DNA of 64,000 nucleotides from Actinocorallia herbida. Its GTDB lineage: Bacteria > Actinomycetota > Actinomycetes > Streptosporangiales > Streptosporangiaceae. The position numbers and the translations under genes were made by a program. The notes beneath the pieces are model-generated. The model was given only the letters and a program-made list of their open reading frames with translations. It was not told where the DNA came from and searched no databases. Below, one piece after another: positions 40,981 through 48,912 of this stretch. Positions within the stretch are counted from its first letter, which is position 1; every line of letters starts with the position of its first letter. The DNA is taken from the NCBI RefSeq assembly GCF_003751225.1, contig NZ_RJKE01000001.1:9424001-9488000 (forward strand), in the 5' to 3' direction.

Positions 40981-41120
40981 CGGACCCTCCGGTGCGGGCA
41001 GGTCGACCTTCCCGCGCTGTGTGAACTGCCTGGAGACGGTCGACTCCGGCGCGGTCGAGCTCGACGGCGAGCTCGTCGGCTACCGCCGCGTCGGAGACCG
41101 CCTCCAGCCCCTCGGCGACC
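40967..41120 (+). pseudogene. ABC transporter ATPase fragment (polar amino acid type)
   Basis: The plus strand encodes ALIGPSGAGRSTFPRCVNCL followed by ETVDSGAVELDGELVGYRRV, the Walker A region and following strand of GlnQ/HisP-type amino acid transporter ATPases. The Walker lysine is Arg here. Homology stops after about 50 residues; Q-loop, signature and Walker B are absent. It is a 3'-truncated relic. Confidence 0.7.
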
Positions 41121-41352
41121 GCCGGGCCTTCCCCGCCCTCCCCCATCAGATCTCCCCCGCTGCGCCTCATGACCCCCTTCGTCTACAGAAGTACACAGCC
41201 TCCCTCTTTGCCCCCGGCCGGGCGTCCCGGCCCCGGCCCTCCCAGGGGTGGCCGGAAGTGGCTGTCCGGGTGCCCGGGGATTGACTATGGCGTATCCGAT
41301 CGCGGAACTTTGTCTTCGTGGGAGAAACGATGTTCCGATAGAAGGAGAGAAT
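41121..41352. other. Intergenic remainder before the secreted hydrolase
   Basis: No gene is supported; this is degraded sequence followed by an AT-richer promoter region upstream of 41353. Confidence 0.4.
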
Positions 41353-42270
41353 GTGGGGCTTCGACTTCTGGCCCGAGCCGTTCTGCCCGCCGTTCTGGGC
41401 GCCGTGCTGGTGGGGGCGCCCGGGGCGCCCGCGCAGGCGGTGCCCGCCGTCGCCTCGTACACGACCACCGTCGGAGGAGATACCGCCGACGTGTACTACC
41501 CGACCGGGATCTCCGGGAGGCTGCCCGTCGCGCTCATGCTCCAAGGGGCGCAGGTCGGGCGCGGTTTCTACGCCGACTACGCGGAGGCCGTCGCGGCCTA
41601 CGGCTTCATCGTGGTCGTGCCCGACCATCGCCGACTCCTGTTCTTCGACCTCGACTTCTATCCGGAGCAGTCCCAGGCCGCCGCGACGGCGGACTGGATG
41701 GGCGAGGAGGACGACAGGTCGGCCTCGCCCCTGCTCAACCGGTTCCGGCTCAGCCGGATCGGCCTGCTCGGCCACTCGTTCGGCGGGGCCGCCGGCCTGT
41801 CGGTCGCCGAGAGCAAGTGCGTCTTCCCCTTCTGCACCGGGCTGGTCTACGACCGGCCCTCGGAGGTGAAGGCCGCGTCGCTGTTCGGCACCAACAACAA
41901 GTCGTTCCTCACCGGCGCCTTCGCCGACGTGGACAACGAGATCCCGGTGCAGCTCGTCCAGGGCCTCCAGGACGGGGTCGCGCTCCCCGCCGACGCCGAG
42001 GAGACCTACGGGCGCGTCCAGGACGACCCCAAGCAGATCGTCCGGATCACCGGTGCGAACCACTACGGCATCACCGACGTGCAGAACCCCGCCGGCGCCG
42101 ACCCCGAGGTCGCCGGCCAGACCCTCACCCAGGCCCAGAGCATCGAGATCGCCGCCCGCTGGTCCGCCCGGTTCCTCCTCGCCGCCTTCGGCGACGACGC
42201 CGCCGAGGAGTACATCTGGCAGACCGGCGACGCCGCCGACCCCTACGTCACCGTGACCGGCGACTCCTGA
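41353..42270 (+). CDS. Secreted alpha/beta hydrolase (dienelactone-hydrolase/chlorophyllase-like)
   Basis: A 305-residue exported hydrolase. The GTG at 41353 with AAGGAGA upstream gives a Sec signal peptide ending APAQA. The mature part has LMLQGAQVGRGFYADYAEAV (oxyanion side), nucleophile elbow GLLGHSFGGAAG and a probable histidine in TGANHYGI. An ATG two bases earlier is in a different frame and is a shadow. Two tandem hairpins follow the stop. It differs from the other secreted hydrolase at 37287-38255 in sequence but shares the GHSxGG class. Confidence 0.82.
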   Translation: MGLRLLARAVLPAVLGAVLVGAPGAPAQAVPAVASYTTTVGGDTADVYYPTGISGRLPVALMLQGAQVGRGFYADYAEAVAAYGFIVVVPDHRRLLFFDLDFYPEQSQAAATADWMGEEDDRSASPLLNRFRLSRIGLLGHSFGGAAGLSVAESKCVFPFCTGLVYDRPSEVKAASLFGTNNKSFLTGAFADVDNEIPVQLVQGLQDGVALPADAEETYGRVQDDPKQIVRITGANHYGITDVQNPAGADPEVAGQTLTQAQSIEIAARWSARFLLAAFGDDAAEEYIWQTGDAADPYVTVTGDS

Positions 42271-42277
42271 TCGCCCC

Positions 42278-42302
42278 GGGGGCCGGTCCCAGACCGGCCC
42301 CC
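42278..42302. terminator. First hairpin after the hydrolase
   Basis: GGGGGCCGGTC (42278-42288) and GACCGGCCCCC (42292-42302) are perfect complements, beginning 8 bases after the stop. Confidence 0.75.
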
Positions 42303-42343
42303 GCCCCAGCACCGAACAGCAGCACCGCCGTACGCCCCGACAC

Positions 42344-42387
42344 CGCCCATTCCGGCGCCGGTCTTCCGACCGGCCCCGGAATGGGCG
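42344..42387. terminator. Second, 20-bp hairpin after the hydrolase
   Basis: Arms 42344-42363 and 42368-42387 match at 19 of 20 positions with a TTCC loop. Its sequence GACCGG also recurs in the adjacent repeat array. Confidence 0.7.
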
Positions 42388-42415
42388 CTGACCGGCTCGC
42401 ACCCAGGTATCGAAC

Positions 42416-42640
42416 GGCGGTTCAGCGCAAGGGCTCCGATCGGCTCGCTCGAGCGCCGAACGGGAGCGTGGGCGCGTGTGGGCGCTGACCGACCTCGCCT
42501 GGGCGGCGGAGGGCGGTTCAGCGCGCGGACTCCGACCGGCTCGCTCGAGCGCCGAACGGGAGCGTGGGCGCTGACCGACCTTGTCCCAGCGGCGGGCGGC
42601 GGTTCAGTGCGCGCGGGCTCCGACTGATGCGGGGCCGGTT
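42416..42640. repeat. Degenerate tandem repeat array, about 86-96 bp period
   Basis: Copies begin with GGCGGTTCA at 42416, 42512 and 42598. Two full units share a 32-base identical core around CTCGCTCGAGCG and CGAACGGGAGCGTGGGCG. The first is 10 bases longer through an internal GTGGGCG-type duplication. The third unit is partial and diverges after about 30 bases. The array fills most of the gap between a secreted hydrolase and an aldo/keto reductase; no gene is seen in it. Confidence 0.8.
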
Positions 42641-42674
42641 TCCGACCGGCCTCCGTTCTGTTTTCGGGCGGGTG

Positions 42675-43514
42675 TCAGGAGGCGTTGAAGCGGAGTGGGT
42701 CCGGGCCGTAGCGGGTGTCTCGGTCGAGGGCGTCGATGGAGTCCATGTCCTCGAGGGTGAGGGTGAAGTCGGACAGGGCGTGGTTCTCCTTGATGCGGGA
42801 GGGGGTGACGGACTTGGGGATGGCGATGTTGCCGCTCTGGAGGTGCCAGCGCAGGACGACCTGGGCTGGGGAGCGGTCGTGCGCGGCGGCGATGCGGCCG
42901 AGGACCGGGTCGTCGAGGAGGCCGCGGCCCTGGCCGAGCGGGCTCCAGGCCTCCGTGGCGATCCCGTGCGCGGCGTGGTGGGCCCGCAGCTCCGGCTGGG
43001 TGAAGTAAGGGTGCAGTTCGATCTGGTTGACGGCGGGGACCAGCCCGGTCTCCGCGGCCAGCCGCTCCAGGTGCGGCACCGCGAAGTTCGAGACGCCGAC
43101 GGCACGCGCCCGGCCCTCCCCGGCGATCCGCTCCAGTGCGCGCCAGGTGTCGACATAGTCGTCGCGCGCGGGCATGGGCCAGTGGACGAGGTAGAGGTCG
43201 ACGTACTCGAGATCGAGTTTCGCGAGGCTCGTGTCGAAGGCCTTGAGCGCCGCGTCGTGGCCGTGGTCGGCGTTCCACAGCTTGGTGGTCACGAACACCT
43301 CGTCCCGGGGCAGATCCGCGGCGCGCACCGCCCGCCCGACGCCCCGCTCGTTGCCGTAGGCGCTCGCCGTGTCGATGCTGCGGTACCCGGCGTCGAGCGC
43401 GAGGCCGACGGCGGTGACCGCCTCGTCGTCGCCGACCTGCCACACCCCGAAGCCCAGCCGGGGCATGGTGACGCCGTTGTTCAGTGCGACGGTCTGCAGC
43501 GTGTTCTCGTCCAT
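42675..43514 (-). CDS. Aldo/keto reductase
   Basis: A 279-residue (beta/alpha)8 NADPH-dependent reductase of the AKR5-like group. The catalytic tetrad is visible: Asp and Tyr in SIDTASAYGNE, Lys in VTTKLW and His in LVHWPMP. The cofactor region IAIPKSVTPSRIKENH is intact. It reduces aldehydes or ketones; natural substrate is unknown. The ATG at 43514 begins at the usual point for the family; an upstream in-frame ATG at 43547 is less likely. Confidence 0.9.
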   Translation of the reverse strand: MDENTLQTVALNNGVTMPRLGFGVWQVGDDEAVTAVGLALDAGYRSIDTASAYGNERGVGRAVRAADLPRDEVFVTTKLWNADHGHDAALKAFDTSLAKLDLEYVDLYLVHWPMPARDDYVDTWRALERIAGEGRARAVGVSNFAVPHLERLAAETGLVPAVNQIELHPYFTQPELRAHHAAHGIATEAWSPLGQGRGLLDDPVLGRIAAAHDRSPAQVVLRWHLQSGNIAIPKSVTPSRIKENHALSDFTLTLEDMDSIDALDRDTRYGPDPLRFNAS

Positions 43515-43783
43515 GCCACAACTCAAGCACGGAACGTCACGAGGCATCGTGAGCGCCTGTGGACAACTTCCGGATCCTCGACGTCACAGGGCTTTCCGGC
43601 ATCGGCGGCCGGTCGGTCACGGCACGGCGAGCCCCACTCAAGAATCCGGTAAACCCCCCGACCGGTCTTCGTCCGCTGCTTCGCCAGATGCGAAACCGGG
43701 TTCCCGTACCGCGGCTCCCGGGTTAGGAAGGACCGACGAGCCGGTTCGCCGAGCGGGCCGCCGAGGGCAGGGGAGTACCGCGA

Positions 43784-44131
43784 ATGCTGGAACTGGTGAA
43801 GGACGGGCCGGGCGGGGAGCCCGCCGCACGACCGCTGCTGCGCGACCTGCTGGGCGGCGAACTGCGCCGCCTGCGCCGCGAGCAGGGCAGGACCCTCGCT
43901 GACGTGGCCCGCCACGCCCGCATCTCCATGCCCTACCTGTCGGAGGTCGAACGGGGCCGTAAGGAGGCGTCCTCAGAGGTCCTCGCCTCCGTCTGTGAGG
44001 CCCTCAGCGTCGACCTCGGCGAGGTCCTCACCGAGGTCGGACGGGGCATGAGCGCCCGTCGCGCCCCCGTCATCATGCGTCCTGCGGCCCGCCGCGCGGG
44101 GCCCGGCGACGTGTTCTGCCTGGCGGCCTGA
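43784..44131 (+). CDS. popR: PopR/ClgR-type HTH regulator of clpP genes
   Basis: A 115-residue XRE-type protein. The HTH reads RTLADVARHARISMPYLSEV and continues ERGRKEASSEVLASVCEAL, the ClgR/PopR signature. It ends in LAA: in Streptomyces lividans PopR two C-terminal alanines make the protein a ClpP substrate, giving feedback control of the clpP3-clpP4 operon. Here the gene converges on a two-gene clpP operon whose promoter bears a matching palindrome. PopR rather than ClgR is favoured by this location and the palindrome; the paralogues are hard to separate by sequence alone. Confidence 0.8.
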   Translation: MLELVKDGPGGEPAARPLLRDLLGGELRRLRREQGRTLADVARHARISMPYLSEVERGRKEASSEVLASVCEALSVDLGEVLTEVGRGMSARRAPVIMRPAARRAGPGDVFCLAA

Positions 44132-44146
44132 CCCGCGGCTCGGCAG

Positions 44147-44179
44147 GCTGGGCGGCCGACAGCACGACGGCCGCCCAGC
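44147..44179. terminator. Bidirectional terminator between popR and clpP
   Basis: GCTGGGCGGCCG (44147-44158) and CGGCCGCCCAGC (44168-44179) pair perfectly with a 9-nt loop, just before the downstream clpP stop. Confidence 0.8.
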
Positions 44180-44183
44180 GCGC

Positions 44184-44786
44184 TCACACCGGCAGATCCT
44201 TGCGGCTGGAGATGACGACGTCGGCGAGGCCGTAGGCGACCGCCTCGGACGCGTCGAAGGTGACACTGCGGTCGGTGTCCCGCCGGATCTTGGAGGCGGG
44301 GTGCCCGGTGTGCCGCGCAAGGATCTCGTCCATCTCCGCGCGCACCCGCGCCACCTCCCTCGCCTGGATGGCCAGGTCCGGAAGGGTGCCGCGCGACTGG
44401 CTCGACGGCTGGTGCAGCATCACCTTCGCGTGCCGCAGGACCGCGCGCTTGCCCGGCGCCCCCGCGGCGAGCAGGACCGCCGCGGCCGACGACGCCTGGC
44501 CCATGCAGAAGGTGGCGACGTCGGGGCGGACGAACTGCATCGTGTCGTAGATGGCCGTCAGCGCGCTGAAGGAGCCGCCGGGGGAGTTGATGTAGAGACC
44601 GATCTCGGTGTCGGGGCTCTCGGACTCCAGGTGCAGCAGCTGGGCCATCACCACGTTGGCGACGCCGTCGTCTATCTCGGTGCCGAGGAAGACGATCCGG
44701 TCGGACAGCAGCCGCGAGTAGATGTCGAAGGCGCGTTCGCCGCGGTCGGTCCGCTCGACGACGGTCGGGATCGTGTACTGGCTCAT
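44184..44786 (-). CDS. clpP: ATP-dependent Clp protease proteolytic subunit (second gene of pair)
   Basis: A 200-residue serine protease. Catalytic Ser100 in CMGQASSAA, His125 in VMLHQP and Asp170 in RRDTDR are present. It assembles into tetradecamers with Clp ATPases for regulated cytoplasmic proteolysis. It begins 2 bp after the stop of the upstream clpP, so the two are co-translated and likely form a mixed complex. Association with PopR suggests the equivalent of the inducible clpP3/clpP4 pair rather than the essential clpP1/clpP2 pair. Confidence 0.93.
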   Translation of the reverse strand: MSQYTIPTVVERTDRGERAFDIYSRLLSDRIVFLGTEIDDGVANVVMAQLLHLESESPDTEIGLYINSPGGSFSALTAIYDTMQFVRPDVATFCMGQASSAAAVLLAAGAPGKRAVLRHAKVMLHQPSSQSRGTLPDLAIQAREVARVRAEMDEILARHTGHPASKIRRDTDRSVTFDASEAVAYGLADVVISSRKDLPV

Positions 44787-44788
44787 CG

Positions 44789-45400
44789 TCACAGCCCCGT
44801 CCGGTGGGTGAGGGGAGCGGGACGGATGTCCTCCATCCGCTCCACCACGTGGTCGACGAGGCCGTACGCGCGCGCCTCCTCCGCGGTGAACCAGCGGTCC
44901 CGTGCACTGTCGCGCTCGACGGTCTCGTACGGCCGGCCGGTCTGTTCGGCGGTCAGCCGGGTGAGCAGGGTGCCGATGCGTTCGAGGTGGCTCGCGTAGA
45001 TCTCCACATCGGCCGCGGTGCCGCCGAACCCCGCCGACCCTTGGTGCATGAGGATCTGGGCGTGGGGCAGGCAGTAGCGCTTGCCGGGGGTGCCGGAGCT
45101 GAGCAGGAACTGCCCCATGCTCCCCGCGAGGCCGAGCGCCAGTGTGCTCACCTCGTTCGGAATGAGGCGCATGGTGTCGTAAATGGCGAGTCCGGCGCTG
45201 ACGGATCCGCCCGGGGAATTGATGTAGAGGCTGATGCCGCGGCGCGGGTCCTCTGCTGAGAGCAGCAGGAGCTGTGCGCAGATCCGGTTGGCTATCCGGT
45301 CCTCCACCTCGGCGCCCAGGACCACGATGCGCTGGTAGAGCAGTCTCGTGGCGAGCTGGTCGTCGATGCCGCCGACGAGCCCGTCCATCGTTTCCGCCAT
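44789..45400 (-). CDS. clpP: ATP-dependent Clp protease proteolytic subunit (first gene of pair)
   Basis: A 203-residue ClpP. Ser94 in [10 protein letters not shown], His119 in ILMHQG and Asp164 in VERDSA form the triad. AGGAGG lies just before the ATG at 45400; a frame open to 45481 is not needed. A palindrome matching the PopR box lies 82-98 bp upstream. It differs from the second ClpP in the GSMG nucleophile context, as expected for heteromeric pairs. Confidence 0.93.
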   Translation of the reverse strand: MAETMDGLVGGIDDQLATRLLYQRIVVLGAEVEDRIANRICAQLLLLSAEDPRRGISLYINSPGGSVSAGLAIYDTMRLIPNEVSTLALGLAGSMGQFLLSSGTPGKRYCLPHAQILMHQGSAGFGGTAADVEIYASHLERIGTLLTRLTAEQTGRPYETVERDSARDRWFTAEEARAYGLVDHVVERMEDIRPAPLTHRTGL

Positions 45401-45481
45401 TTTTCCTCCTGTCGCCGAACCGATCGGAAATACCGTTCGTGAGTCCGACGATAGGCAGTGGGTAAAGGCACCGAAAGGCAT
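45401..45481. promoter_or_regulatory. clpP leader and promoter region
   Basis: AT-richer leader between the operator-like palindrome and the clpP ribosome-binding site; no gene is seen. The 45499-45744 stretch on the far side likewise holds no gene I can support. Confidence 0.4.
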
Positions 45482-45498
45482 ATCTGCCGACGGCAGAT
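45482..45498. promoter_or_regulatory. PopR-box-like palindrome upstream of the clpP operon
   Basis: ATCTGCC-GAC-GGCAGAT is a perfect 7-bp inverted repeat. It matches the core of the PopR site as I recall it from S. lividans (TCTGCC-N3-GGCAGA). It lies 82-98 bp upstream of the first clpP ATG, the expected place for an activator. Confidence 0.75.
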
Positions 45499-45744
45499 TT
45501 CTCGTGGCGGGATCCGGGCGGATTCAGCTGAGCTCGCTCGTCCGTCCGCTGGAGCACGTCCCCGGTGTCGGCCGCCGAGCCGACCCTCGCGTAGACGACC
45601 GAGAACAACGGTTCCCCGAAGGGTGGCCCGATGAGGCCCGCGACCGGGCCTGGCGCGCAAGGCCGCGCCGGGTTCCGATGGGAGAAGGGCGGCGACACGG
45701 GTAAGTCCTGCCTGCCCATCGGTTGCGAGCGGAGGAGGGCCGCG

Positions 45745-45897
45745 GTGCCGGAGGAACACGTGACGGATCTCGTGTCGGAGGTCGAGGCGGAGGAGGCGGT
45801 GACTCCGGAGCCCCCGCCCGCGGAAGGCGGGCAGGGGCTGAGCTGGGGGACCTTCCGGCGCCGGCCGCACGCCGGGAGGAGGTCGCGCGGCTGGTGA
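45745..45897 (+). CDS. Possible small protein, acidic head and basic tail
   Basis: A 50-codon frame from GTG with GGAGGAGGG about 6 bases upstream. The product has an acidic N-terminal half ([18 protein letters not shown]), a proline-rich middle and a basic C-terminus ([14 protein letters not shown]). No family is recognised. The strong ribosome-binding site and the uneven charge distribution favour a real gene, but GC-rich DNA often yields such frames. It converges on the quinone reductase gene 10 bp away. Confidence 0.4.
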   Translation: MPEEHVTDLVSEVEAEEAVTPEPPPAEGGQGLSWGTFRRRPHAGRRSRGW

Positions 45898-45907
45898 CCC
45901 GGGCGGG

Positions 45908-46894
45908 TCAGGCCGGGACGAGGACGACCTTGCCCCGCGAGGTCCTGGTCTCGATCGCGGTGTGCGCCGCGGGGGCCTCGGCCAGCGGGAACTCGGTCAC
46001 GAGGGGGACGACCTCGCCCCGGCCGACCGCCTCCAGCGACAGCGTCTCCAGCGCGCGCAGGTCCGTGATGGGCGCGCCCAGGGCGCTGGTGAGGGTCAAC
46101 GACCTGTCCACGACGTCCTGGGCCGTCGCCGTCAGCGCGGAGCCGCTGGACCAGCCGTAGATGATGTGGCGTCCGCCGCGCGTGAGCGCCTCGAAGCAGG
46201 CGCGCGCGACGGGACCGCCCACGCCGTCGTAGACCACGGTCGCGCCTTTCGCGCCGACGGCGGCCGTCAGCCTTTCGGTCCAGTCTTCGGCCGAGGTGTC
46301 GACGATCGCGGGGCGGCTCCCGTCCCGTCCGGCGATCCCGGCGACGGCCTCCCGCTTGGACTCTCCGCCGTAAAGGGCGATGACACGGGAGCCCGCCGAG
46401 AGCGCCAGATAGGCGAGCTGGTTTCCCAGCCCTCCTGACGCCCCCGTCACGATGACGACGTCCTCGGGCCCGGAAGAGACCGAGCGGCGGACGAGCTGCG
46501 CAGTGCGTCCGGTGCCTATCGCGGCCACCGCCGCGGCATAGGACACCCCGTCAGGCAACTCGTGCAGGGACGCCGCAGGCGCGAGCGCGTATTCGGCGTA
46601 ACCGCCGCTCAAGGGGCCGACGTGGGCCACGACCCGTTTGCCGGTCCAGGTGTCCGCGACGTCCGCGCCGACCGCTTCGACGGTCCCGGCGACCTCACGT
46701 CCGGGCGTCATGGGCAGGCTCGGCTTCGGGAGCGTCGGGGGACCCTGGCCTTCGCGGATCGACGCGTCGACGGCGTGGACGCCCGCCGCGCGCACCCTCA
46801 CGAGCACTTGCCCTGGACCGGGCACAGGCGCCTCGGTCTCTTCCAGCACGAGGACGTCGGCGGGGCCGAACTTCCGCTGCACGATCGCTTTCAC
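45908..46894 (-). CDS. NADPH:quinone reductase-like zinc-independent alcohol dehydrogenase-family protein
   Basis: A 328-residue MDR-superfamily oxidoreductase. The N-terminal GroES-like fold ([20 protein letters not shown]) lacks zinc ligands; the Rossmann motif is [15 protein letters not shown]; the C-terminus ([17 protein letters not shown]) is typical of quinone oxidoreductases. It reduces quinones or enones with NADPH. The gene overlaps the upstream MFS gene (ATGA), and the operon is divergent from soxR, consistent with defence against redox-cycling compounds. Confidence 0.9.
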   Translation of the reverse strand: MKAIVQRKFGPADVLVLEETEAPVPGPGQVLVRVRAAGVHAVDASIREGQGPPTLPKPSLPMTPGREVAGTVEAVGADVADTWTGKRVVAHVGPLSGGYAEYALAPAASLHELPDGVSYAAAVAAIGTGRTAQLVRRSVSSGPEDVVIVTGASGGLGNQLAYLALSAGSRVIALYGGESKREAVAGIAGRDGSRPAIVDTSAEDWTERLTAAVGAKGATVVYDGVGGPVARACFEALTRGGRHIIYGWSSGSALTATAQDVVDRSLTLTSALGAPITDLRALETLSLEAVGRGEVVPLVTEFPLAEAPAAHTAIETRTSRGKVVLVPA

Positions 46895-48312
46895 GCTGCA
46901 ACCTCCATGGTTCGCTTGTCGGATGCCGGAAGGCCGGCGGGTGCCGCCGCCCTCTGCGCGACGACGACGGCGACGAGGCCGACGGCGGTCGAGAGGGCGA
47001 AGACTCCGGTGAAGCCGCCGAACGCGGCGGAGAAGACGAGTCCGCCCACGGCCAGCGAGAGCGCGCCGCCGAGAGAGTCGGCGATGGCTCCCGCGGAGGA
47101 GGCGAAGCCGCGCTCCGCAGGGGCGGAGAGACCGAGCATCAGGGTGCTCAACCGGGGGAACATCAGGCCCATCCCCGCGCCGCCGATGCCCCAGGCGACG
47201 ATGGCGACGGCGGCGGGCAGCGCCAGCGCCACGGTGACCAGGATGCCGAGCAGCGATCCGAGGACGAGCGCCGATCCGATCCGCACCCCCGCGGCGTGGC
47301 TCATCCGGTCGCCGAGCCGGCCCTGGACGGTCGAGGCGCCCGCCCAGGCGAGGCCGCCGACGGTGAGGGTGAGCCCGGCGAAGGCGGGTGCGAAGCCGTA
47401 CTTTTCAGTCAACAGGTAAGGCAGGTAGACGTCTCCCCCGAAGAAGGCCGCCGAGACCAGGCCGCGGGTGAGGATGACGCTCGGCAGGCCGTGCCGCGCG
47501 GTGAGCGTCCCGCGCGGCAGGAGCGGCCGGACCGCGGCCAGCGCGACCGCGATCGCGACCACGGAGAGGGCGCCACCGACCCGCGGCAGGCCGCCCGCGA
47601 GGTTCAGCGCGAGCACGGCGGCCGCGGCGAGCGCGGCCCACCCGAGCAGCCCGAATCCGCGGTTTCCGCCCTCCTCGGCCGCCTGGGGGCCGCCCGTCCC
47701 GCGCAGCGCGGGCACGACCATGACCATCGCCACCGCGACCAGGCCGACCACGCCGAGGAACACCCACTGCCAGCCGAGCAGCTCCGCGACCGTCCCCGCG
47801 ATCGCCGGGCCGACCAGCGCGGGCACGATCCAGCAGGCGGCGAAGCCCGCGAAGAGCTTCGGCTGGAGCCGTTCGGGATAGATCCGGCCGACCACCACGT
47901 ACAGGGCGACGGTGATCGCCCCGCCGCCCAGGCCCTGGAGCAGCCGCCCGGCGACCAGGACCTCCATCGCCGGGGCGAGCCCGCAGACCACCAGTCCCGC
48001 GCCGAACAGCCCGACCGAGGTGTACAGCGGCGCGATCGGCCCGCGCCGGTCGGCCCACAGCCCGGCGGCGACCATCCCGATCACGCCGGTCGCGAGCGGC
48101 CCGGCGAAGGCGAGCGCGTACCAGCGCGCGCCGTCGAGGCCGGCGCTCACCGCGGGCATCACCGCGGTGACCGCGATGTTCTCGAACGCGGCGAGGAACA
48201 CCAGCGCGCATGACCCGATCGTCACCCAGAGGAACCCGCCGCGGAGGACGCCCGCCCGTTCCGCCGGGTGCGCCGGAGCCGGGCGGCGGCGCGACCGCTT
48301 GAAGAAGTCCAT
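46891..48312 (-). CDS. MFS exporter, SoxR-linked
   Basis: A 473-residue transporter with about 14 helices. Motif A is LWADRRGPIAPLY; RLLQGLGGGAITVALYVVVG is the helix 4 region. It begins 57 bp from soxR in the opposite direction with an operator-like site between. Probably exports redox-active metabolites or drugs. First gene of the operon with the quinone reductase. Confidence 0.87.
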   Translation of the reverse strand: MDFFKRSRRRPAPAHPAERAGVLRGGFLWVTIGSCALVFLAAFENIAVTAVMPAVSAGLDGARWYALAFAGPLATGVIGMVAAGLWADRRGPIAPLYTSVGLFGAGLVVCGLAPAMEVLVAGRLLQGLGGGAITVALYVVVGRIYPERLQPKLFAGFAACWIVPALVGPAIAGTVAELLGWQWVFLGVVGLVAVAMVMVVPALRGTGGPQAAEEGGNRGFGLLGWAALAAAAVLALNLAGGLPRVGGALSVVAIAVALAAVRPLLPRGTLTARHGLPSVILTRGLVSAAFFGGDVYLPYLLTEKYGFAPAFAGLTLTVGGLAWAGASTVQGRLGDRMSHAAGVRIGSALVLGSLLGILVTVALALPAAVAIVAWGIGGAGMGLMFPRLSTLMLGLSAPAERGFASSAGAIADSLGGALSLAVGGLVFSAAFGGFTGVFALSTAVGLVAVVVAQRAAAPAGLPASDKRTMEVAA

Positions 48313-48326
48313 GCCGTGAAGGTAGA

Positions 48327-48346
48327 ACTTGAACCAAAGTTGAGGT
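48327..48346. promoter_or_regulatory. Imperfect SoxR-box-like element
   Basis: ACTTGAACCAAAGTTGAGGT lies between the MFS and soxR starts. Its outer half-sites (CTTGAAC and GTTGAGG) form an imperfect inverted repeat resembling the CCTCAA/TTGAGG SoxR box. Confidence 0.55.
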
Positions 48347-48368
48347 CAAGGGTCCGTTGGAGGCGATC

Positions 48369-48866
48369 ATGGGGAACGGCGAGATGGACACGGCGCACCT
48401 GCTGACCGTCGGGGACGCCTCCCGGCGCAGCGGCGTACCCGTCTCGGCCCTGCACTTCTACGAGCGCGAGGGGCTGATCACCGCCGAGCGCACCGCGGGC
48501 AACCAGCGCCGCTACCTCCGCAGCACCCTGCGGCGGCTCGCCTTCATCCGCACCTCCCAGCGCCTGGGGATCTCCCTCGCCGAGATCCGGGAGGCGCTGG
48601 ACTCCCTTCCGTCGGGCCGTACGCCCACCCGTGAGGACTGGGCCGGCCTCTCGGCGACGTGGCGGGCCCGCCTGGACGCCCGGATAGCCGCCCTCCAGGC
48701 TCTGCGCGACACCCTCGACGACTGCATCGGCTGCGGCTGCCTCAGCATCAACTCCTGCGCCCTGAACAACCCTGGTGACGTCCTCGCCGAGAAAGGTCCG
48801 GGCCCCGCCCGCTGGCCGTCTCGGCAGCCGGACGCCTGCGCGCCGCAGGGGTGCCGGTCCGCCTGA
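48369..48866 (+). CDS. soxR: Redox-sensitive MerR-family regulator SoxR
   Basis: A 165-residue regulator. The MerR HTH is VGDASRRSGVPVSALHFYER. The [2Fe-2S] cluster cysteines are Cys119, Cys122, Cys124 and Cys130 (CIGCGC, then CAL), at the same numbers as in E. coli SoxR. It senses redox-cycling compounds by cluster oxidation and activates divergent promoters by DNA distortion. ATG 48369 with GGAGG 6 bases upstream is chosen over a TTG at 48357. The C-terminal 30 residues with extra Cys are variable. Confidence 0.93.
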   Translation: MGNGEMDTAHLLTVGDASRRSGVPVSALHFYEREGLITAERTAGNQRRYLRSTLRRLAFIRTSQRLGISLAEIREALDSLPSGRTPTREDWAGLSATWRARLDARIAALQALRDTLDDCIGCGCLSINSCALNNPGDVLAEKGPGPARWPSRQPDACAPQGCRSA

Positions 48867-48912
48867 GGCAGGGCCTTCCCGGCCGTACGGCGCCCGCGTA
48901 GGGTCAGCGCAC

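Noticed and set aside
42416-42640. Repeat array as a possible CRISPR
   Set aside because: Units are 86-96 bp and nearly identical throughout, without unique spacers or cas genes.
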